Shown here piece by piece: positions 62,535-64,000 of a DNA stretch of 64,000 nucleotides (positions are counted from its first letter, which is position 1; every line of letters starts with the position of its first letter). Source of the stretch: Rotaria socialis (Eukaryota > Rotifera > Eurotatoria > Philodinida > Philodinidae); the NCBI GenBank assembly GCA_905331475.1, contig CAJNYU010003647.1, forward strand, positions 30,639 through 94,638, written 5' to 3'. The notes under the pieces were generated by a model. That model saw nothing but the letters and a program-made list of their open reading frames with translations, had not been told where the DNA came from and ran no database searches. Position numbers and translations under genes: made by a program.

Positions 62535-64000
62535 AAAAAAAAGACAGAATATTTTATTTTTTTGACACATCATCAATTTTATGTGTTAGGCCGACTATGC
62601 TTCATTTGCGTCTAATGACTTTGTATTTTGTTCGCTATAAGACTCAAGTATATATTTTTTTTGCTGATGACATTTGGTGTGTGTGTGTGTGTGAGTTTGT
62701 ATCAATGTAATAATATAATGAAGTTGTCACACAAGATGTTAAAATTGGATGATGATGGATATACCAAGACAGAAGAAAAAAAAGAAAATTCTAATCACCT
62801 GAGAATAGATTATGACGGTAGCTTTAATTGAGAAAATATTCAAGCATGCATACACATATAGATGTATCTGTATATGTTTTATTTGTGGTCTTGTGTTTCG
62901 CCATTATCATTATCCAAGGTATGATATAGTCGATGAAATGAAAGAGTAAAAGAAAACAACAAGCAGAAGTCATCTCTCCAGAGATTTTATACATAGAAAA
63001 CATATTGAAGCGTACTCGCACAGAGATCATGATCGACAATCTTCAGTATGAATATCTTAGCTATTTTCATTTAGTATTGATGGGTATTCGTCTAATTCAT
63101 TAATTTTTTGGTAATTACGTAATAGGGCCGGAGAGACATTTATCACTGCGTTTGTTTCAGTGGATTCTTCAATCAGACAAATAACTTGTACAAAGACATG
63201 AATGAAGTGAACAATAATATGTTGTTGATTTATGGTGTATTTTCTCTAATGGAATAATGAAACTATTCAGTAGATCATCGAAAAATCGATACCCTATGAA
63301 AAAAATTTGTGAACAAAGTTTCATTAGCGGTTGACATGTTGGTATGAATTCAGAACTTGTCTTTATCAACGCACAAAATAAAACGCTACACTCAACGTTT
63401 TCTTCGAATTCCAAAGTAATTTTGCATACGTTTGATTTTAGATTTTCGTTACTGTTGAATTGAACATGAGCATCGATAGCCTCAAAAGAAGAAACTTTAA
63501 TGAATATCATTCCTGCTTTGATCAATATTTTGGAACATGACAGGGTTCTAAATCATCATTATATAACATAGACGGGAGAAATTTGATATTTTTTAATGAT
63601 GACTGTAGAAAGAGGAGAAAAAGGCGTAATCTAAATGACCTTTTCAGATTCAGTAAATTTTAGAAATTGATAGTTTTAAGTTAATATTGAGTTGCATACG
63701 TATGTGTTCACTTGAAGCAAGCATGACAATATAGTTTATTATATTTCTTTTTTACTTAAAATACGGCTAGCACAGCAACAGCAAAAATTATTTTCAATAA
63801 TTCATATTAAAATTAAATATTACATATTGAAGGAAGGAAGAAAGAAATAGATATTGCTGATTAATTCGAGACCACCTGTCTTTAGCTTAACAACAATCTA
63901 TTGTCACTGGAAAAATCAAGGCGAAAAAGCGGGTTTTGGATTTTGAAAATCCCCAAAATCCAAAACGTGAATGATGGAATTTCCATCTGAATTTTTTCCC
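62535..64000. other. 3' flank of FoxB and gene-poor end of window
   Basis: A GT microsatellite lies at about 62677-62692. A 13-bp stem hairpin (GTTTTGGATTTTG, 63933-63945 with 63954-63966) and a short palindrome GATGGAATTTCCATC at about 63974 are near the end. A minus-strand open frame of 118 codons at 63169-63525 has no recognisable domain and is not called. Confidence 0.5.

Noticed and set aside
63169..63525. 118-codon minus-strand open frame
   Set aside because: Longest frame in the terminal region, but with no recognisable motif, no promoter and no supporting neighbour; left uncalled.

Overview
The window is an AT-rich piece of animal nuclear genome. Most genes are interrupted by introns of about 47-70 bp with GT..AG ends. 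Intergenic DNA holds microsatellites, foldbacks and short TIR-like elements. Several short G-rich tracts resemble TGTGGG, the telomeric unit known from bdelloid rotifers, and one gene (a GH78 alpha-L-rhamnosidase) is of a type normally found in bacteria and fungi. Together with tightly packed same-strand genes carrying 3' splice-site-like sequences just before their ATGs (bdelloids use spliced-leader trans-splicing), this suggests a bdelloid rotifer. That assignment is an inference. I saw no rRNA, tRNA or CRISPR.

Layout. 0-8.9 kb: a TSNAXIP1-like gene, a decayed unrecognised gene on the minus strand, palindromes and G-rich tracts, GATAD1, an unresolved small gene, and a MORN-repeat protein. 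9-18 kb: a membrane receptor-like gene (SUEL lectin + CUB + TM, minus), about 5 kb of simple-sequence DNA, a small glycine-rich peptide gene with a TATA box, and an RRM-like/coiled-coil protein. 18-21 kb: gene-free, with a large foldback. 21.0-31.1 kb: a compact minus-strand cluster LTN1 > RPIA > BUB3 > TRAPPC6B, with only about 100-112 bp between stop and next start, a strong operon candidate. 32.7-37.8 kb: two diverged tandem copies of an unrecognised single-pass membrane protein, separated by repeat DNA. 39.3-41.7 kb: a TEX2/SMP-domain pseudogene cut off at its 5' end by a TIR-like element. 44.1-46.6 kb: a UPF0728 (C10orf53-like) gene converging on HGD. 47.1 kb: an assembly gap followed by a poly-C run. 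47.5-54.7 kb: an EF-hand gene, then MCM9 > RRP9 (111 bp apart, second operon candidate). 55.1-64 kb: the GH78 rhamnosidase, TAF6, and a FoxB forkhead gene followed by gene-poor DNA.

The recognised genes serve general cell functions: ribosome quality control (LTN1), pentose phosphate pathway (RPIA), spindle checkpoint (BUB3), vesicle tethering (TRAPPC6B), tyrosine catabolism (HGD), 18S rRNA processing (RRP9), recombination (MCM9), transcription (TAF6, GATAD1) and development (FoxB). For most I traced the exons by hand, and reading phase is preserved through the splices I give. Exon borders are from consensus and homology only, without transcripts.
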